This document shows positions 35,252-38,082 of a stretch of 38,082 nucleotides of DNA, piece by piece (positions within the stretch are counted from its first letter, which is position 1; the number at the start of each line of letters is the position of its first letter). The stretch is taken from contig DAORDI010000015.1 in the NCBI GenBank assembly GCA_035345895.1, positions 1-38,082 on the forward strand. The letters are read 5' to 3'. The translations under genes were made by a program, and so were the position numbers. Origin of the DNA: DAORDI01 sp035345895. GTDB lineage: Bacteria; Spirochaetota; Leptospiria; Leptospirales; Leptospiraceae. The notes beneath the pieces are model-generated. The model was given only the letters and a program-made list of their open reading frames with translations. It was not told the origin of the DNA and did not search any database.

Positions 35252-36005
35252 AAATGCATCTGTAGTCTGCATTGGTGCGAGCAATCTGGTAAGAGGAGTG
35301 CCTGCAGTCGCAGCCCTTTCCAGAAACAGGTTCGGAAAAAATACGGAAATCTATTCTGTTTCAGGACACGGGAGATCTTATCTGGGGAGGAGCAGTTTCT
35401 TTTTCAGAACTCTTCCAGGAATACTTGATTCAGGCCTTTGGGAAAAGCTTTCCGGAAAAAAAGGGCATATTAAATCCATTGTCACGGATATCGGAAACGA
35501 CATTATGTACGGTTACTCTGAAGATGAAATTCTGAACGGAGCAGTCAGTGCGGTGGAAAGACTGAGAAAACTCACTTCCGACATTACAGTGACAGGACTG
35601 CCGGTTCACAATCTGGATTCACTGAATGAAATGAAATTCAGACTGTTTAAAAATATCTTCTTTCCCCAAGCCGAAATAACCCTCGCTGATGCAATGAATT
35701 CAATGAAATATATTTCAGAATCATTAAAAAATATATGCGCGCAGAAAAATCTCCGTTTTGTTCCTCTGGAAAAAGAATGGTACGGATTCGACCCGATTCA
35801 TTTTAGGATCAGAAGATGGAAAGATGCCTGGGGGAAAATTTTTTCGGATGATCCGGACAATCGATCTCTTGCAGATTTTTCAGTTTTGGAATTCATTTCA
35901 CTCTATGCAAAGATGCCGGAGGAAATGGAACTTTTCGGAAAGAAAAGAAAGGCGGCGCAGACTGGAATTCGGCTGAAAAAAGGCGGCATACTTTATCTTT
36001 ATTAA
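35223..36005 (+). CDS. SGNH/GDSL-type hydrolase
   Basis: This protein of about 260 aa has block I CIGASNLVRG near residue 17 (Ser nucleophile in GASN), a later VTDIGNDIMYG that fits the Gly/Asn block III, and the C-terminal catalytic pair in FDPIHFR (Asp-x-x-His). Such enzymes remove acyl groups from sugars, lipids or peptides. There is no signal peptide, so it is probably cytoplasmic. ATG 35223 was chosen because GGAGG lies 10 bases upstream; ATG 35214 is too close to it. It overlaps the upstream gene by 29 bp. The 193 bp after it hold no gene. Confidence 0.78.
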   Translation: MQNPEPILPENASVVCIGASNLVRGVPAVAALSRNRFGKNTEIYSVSGHGRSYLGRSSFFFRTLPGILDSGLWEKLSGKKGHIKSIVTDIGNDIMYGYSEDEILNGAVSAVERLRKLTSDITVTGLPVHNLDSLNEMKFRLFKNIFFPQAEITLADAMNSMKYISESLKNICAQKNLRFVPLEKEWYGFDPIHFRIRRWKDAWGKIFSDDPDNRSLADFSVLEFISLYAKMPEEMELFGKKRKAAQTGIRLKKGGILYLY

Positions 36006-36198
36006 TGATTATTTTATATTCGGCAGCTGTTTCGGATGAGAATCTTTCAGATGTTTTCTGGGAATCACCGCAATGCTGGACATTTTCCATCTGAAAAAAA
36101 TCCAAAAATACACTTATGAGAATTGATTCCATTATAAAGTGCACCCGAGAGAAATTTTTTCTGTTGACTTCTGATTCTGTTTCGGCGAAAATTTATTT

Positions 36199-37083
36199 AT
36201 GACGACAGCCGTTGAACTGGAGAAAAAATTGAGTTCCGTTTTCACACAGGAACAGTCAAGCGTTCTTGCAAACGTTATTTTCGAGACAGCAAATCCTTCC
36301 GAATTTCAGGAACTGAAAGCGATAGTCAGGGATTTGACTGAAGCGGAAAAACGCACTGAACAAAGTCTGCAGAACCTTACAGACAGAGTGGATAATCTGG
36401 CCGAAGCTCAGAGACGAACTGAACTCAGAGTGGAGGAACTGGCTGAAGCTCAGAGGCGAACTGAACTCAGAGTGGAGGAACTGGCTGAAGCTCAGAGGCG
36501 AACTGAACTCAGAGTGGAGGAACTGGCTGAAGCTCAGAGGCGAACTGAACTCAGAGTGGAGGAACTGGCTGAAGCTCAGAGGCGAACTGAACTCTCTGTG
36601 CAGAATCTTACCGGCAGAACGGATGATCTGGCACAGGCTCAGAAACGGACTGAAAGCAGCATAGACATTCTCACCAAAAGAATAGATGATCTGGCAATGC
36701 ATATGAAAGAAGGATTTCAGAAGGTAAATGAACAGATTTCTGCACTGGGAAGCAGGTGGGGTATAATGAATGAAAACACATTCCGCAGAACAGTTCACAC
36801 TCTTCTTTCCCGTGCAGGATACACTGTATCCAAAGGTATGTACGGCGAAAGGGAAATTGACATTGTAATTAAAAACGGAGAACATATATTGCTTGAAATT
36901 ACTTCGGCTGCGGTAAAAAAGGATGTACGAAATCTGAACAGATCAGCAGAAGACTATTTCCAAAAAACAGGAATCGAGCCGAAACTGATGATTTCCTCCA
37001 TCTATATATCTCCTTCTGTGATGCGGGAAATCACAGACTCTCCTAAAAAAATTGAAGTATTCACCTCCGAAGAAGACGAATAA
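36199..37083 (+). CDS. Coiled-coil PD-(D/E)XK nuclease-like protein (DUF3782-type)
   Basis: In this 294-aa protein residues about 45-185 are a continuous coiled coil, 68-131 of it made of tandem 14-residue units (EAQRRTELRVEELA). The C-terminal domain (185-290) opens WGIMNENTFRRTVHTLL, then GEREIDIVIKNGEHILLEIT, the PD-(D/E)XK strand pair with Asp221 and Glu233. The third residue is Thr235, not the usual Lys; Lys240/241 nearby might replace it. DUF3782-type proteins with this build are widespread and uncharacterised. No ribosome binding site is evident before ATG 36199. It ends 4 bp before the convergent MORN gene. DNA cleavage is not assured. Confidence 0.82.
   Translation: MTTAVELEKKLSSVFTQEQSSVLANVIFETANPSEFQELKAIVRDLTEAEKRTEQSLQNLTDRVDNLAEAQRRTELRVEELAEAQRRTELRVEELAEAQRRTELRVEELAEAQRRTELRVEELAEAQRRTELSVQNLTGRTDDLAQAQKRTESSIDILTKRIDDLAMHMKEGFQKVNEQISALGSRWGIMNENTFRRTVHTLLSRAGYTVSKGMYGEREIDIVIKNGEHILLEITSAAVKKDVRNLNRSAEDYFQKTGIEPKLMISSIYISPSVMREITDSPKKIEVFTSEEDE
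36403..36594. repeat. 42-bp in-frame tandem repeat, 4.6 copies
   Basis: Units start at 36403, 36445, 36487, 36529 and 36571. Copies 2-4 are identical, copy 1 differs by one base, and the fifth matches for 24 bases. 42 is a multiple of 3, so copy change keeps the frame and adds or removes 14 residues of coiled coil. Confidence 0.97.
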
Positions 37084-37087
37084 ACAC

Positions 37088-37846
37088 TTACTTCTGAGGA
37101 GGAACCTCTGTTCCGGAAGAGATATTTTTTAATTTTTTATCATTTTCCCAGCGTCCGGTATCCAGCAGACGCCCCTTCGCATCGTAAATGCTTCCTTCTC
37201 CGTGCCGAAGTCCCTGCCTGAATTCGCCTACAAAATATGCACCTTTCGCATTTGTCAGAGTTCCTTTCCCGTGAAACCGTCCTTCCTGAAACTCCCCTGT
37301 ATACTTGTTTCCATCCTTGAATGCAAGAGTGCCGTAACCGTTGAACACCCCTTTCTGGAATCCGCCCTGATAGACTGCATCTACTCCGTCTTTGCTGAAA
37401 TTCAGCTTGCCGTTTCCAGTCTGCTTTCCTTTGACCCAGTCTCCTGTATACAGATAGGATCTGTCTTTTGATACAAGTGTTCCTTTTCCGTCCCTTTTTC
37501 CGTTCAGCCAGTAACCTTCATAGTACATACTGTTCCCATAGTCCATGACTCCCAGTCCTTCCTTTCGGCCCTTGTGGAATTCCCCATAGTAGGATTTTTT
37601 TCCGCCTGACTGAAACATGGAACCCTTGCCTTCAGGAATGCCGTTTTCAAACTGTCCGAGGTAGATCTTGTTTTTTTTGAAGAACATTACACCGAGACCG
37701 CTGGGAGCGGAATTTTTAAAATCACCCTCGTACTTTGTCCCATTCTCAAACACATAGACACCCTTTGCATTTTCACAGTCTCCTGAAATGCATTCCGCAT
37801 AAAGAGAATACATTGAAACCAAAAGAAGGAAAAAACTTTTCAGCAT
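37088..37846 (-). CDS. Secreted MORN-repeat protein
   Basis: This 252-aa protein has a signal peptide (MLKSFFLLLVSMYSLYA), then AECISGDCENAKG, the same Cys-x2-GDC-x-N motif as in the MORN protein at 17544-18887. About 10 MORN repeats of 22-24 residues fill the rest, less regular than in the other protein, before a short Lys/Pro tail. The binding partner is unknown. Its ATG overlaps the stop of the upstream methyltransferase (TGATG), so translation is likely coupled. It is convergent with the nuclease-like gene, 4 bp apart. Confidence 0.9.
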   Translation of the reverse strand: MLKSFFLLLVSMYSLYAECISGDCENAKGVYVFENGTKYEGDFKNSAPSGLGVMFFKKNKIYLGQFENGIPEGKGSMFQSGGKKSYYGEFHKGRKEGLGVMDYGNSMYYEGYWLNGKRDGKGTLVSKDRSYLYTGDWVKGKQTGNGKLNFSKDGVDAVYQGGFQKGVFNGYGTLAFKDGNKYTGEFQEGRFHGKGTLTNAKGAYFVGEFRQGLRHGEGSIYDAKGRLLDTGRWENDKKLKNISSGTEVPPQK

Positions 37847-38082
37847 CAGGAAGCCTCCGGCGGTTTTTCAAATTGCAGAGCCATCATATCTCCTTCGTCA
37901 AAAATCTTGACAGCCTTGTCAAGTATTTTTTTCATTATATTGTACACTGCACCTGAATTCTTTTTTGCAGTCATCCCGCTTCCGTAGGAAATATGAGAGA
38001 CATACTTGAATCCGGCATTCTCAGAAAGCTTTCTGAGTCCTTCCAGACTGTAATAGTACAGATGTTCAGGAACATTCAGGAA
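37846..38082 (-). CDS. SAM-dependent methyltransferase, C-terminal part
   Basis: The frame is open from the window edge to TGA at 37846-37848, 78 codons. It begins FLNVPEHLYYYSLEGLRKLSENAGFKYVSH read as blocks, the typical late segment of class I methyltransferases (PxHLYxxS..L..L...AGF). It ends KIFDEGDMMALQFEKPPEAS. The catalytic half lies outside the window. It overlaps the MORN start by one base. Confidence 0.7.
   Translation of the reverse strand, partial: FLNVPEHLYYYSLEGLRKLSENAGFKYVSHISYGSGMTAKKNSGAVYNIMKKILDKAVKIFDEGDMMALQFEKPPEAS

Noticed and set aside
36045..36096. 9-bp inverted repeat TTTCAGATG/CATCTGAAA after the SGNH gene, considered as a terminator
   Set aside because: The loop is 34 bases and no T tract follows on either strand. 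The region 36006-36198 otherwise shows nothing.
36403..36594. Regular direct repeats considered as a CRISPR array
   Set aside because: Units are contiguous with no spacers and lie inside an intact coding frame.

Overview
The window reads as a spirochaete chromosome, most probably Leptospiraceae (Leptospira or a close relative). The basis is the gene content. It has two adjacent periplasmic flagellar sheath genes of the FlaA type (flaA2-flaA1), a fliF-fliG-fliH-fliI-fliJ-flbB cluster, and a GreA with a very long N-terminal extension. It also has many lipoproteins with loose spirochaetal lipoboxes and secreted MORN-repeat proteins. By eye the base composition is moderately A+T-rich. No rRNA, tRNA, CRISPR array or intact insertion sequence was seen.

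Layout. 1-5873 (+): the 3' part of a large protein of unknown function, then a 1031-aa lipoprotein with an Ig-like domain, closed by a good terminator. 5872-9467 (-): a small outer-membrane-type protein, a 110-bp long inverted repeat that looks like a MITE or IS remnant, and the extended greA. 9563-11813 (-): a flagellar sheath operon with a strong sigma-28-type promoter, a small Pur-family nucleic-acid-binding protein, flaA2, flaA1 and a terminator. 12144-14265 (+): two alpha/beta-hydrolase lipoproteins. 14267-17471 (-): GAF-like/hydrolase fusion, TrkA/RCK protein and methyltransferase, read in that order. 17544-18887 (-): an 18-repeat MORN protein. 19046-19390 (+): a STAS anti-anti-sigma protein.

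19382-27798 (-): the flagellar basal-body and export operon, read as fliF, a divergent fliG, fliH, fliI, fliJ, a small uncharacterised ORF, flbB, a 467-aa glycosyltransferase-like gene and a small putative lipoprotein. Most junctions are adjacent or overlapping, which suggests translational coupling. 27986-30292 (-): a secreted, probably beta-helical lipoprotein. 30383-36005 (+): small lipoprotein, PP2C phosphatase, metallo-beta-lactamase-fold hydrolase, beta-barrel protein, DUF2071-like protein and SGNH hydrolase. 36199-37083 (+): a coiled-coil/PD-(D/E)XK-type protein with a 42-bp tandem repeat. 37088-38082 (-): a second MORN protein, coupled to a methyltransferase cut by the window edge.

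The strongest leads are four. First, the sigma-28-like promoter driving a Pur-family regulator together with the sheath genes. Second, the fliG in the fliF operon, which lacks the EHPQ motif and key torque residues. Third, the glycosyltransferase-like and lipoprotein genes coupled to the end of the flagellar operon. Fourth, the tandem-repeat nuclease-like protein. All functional calls come from reading motifs by eye; no database search was run.
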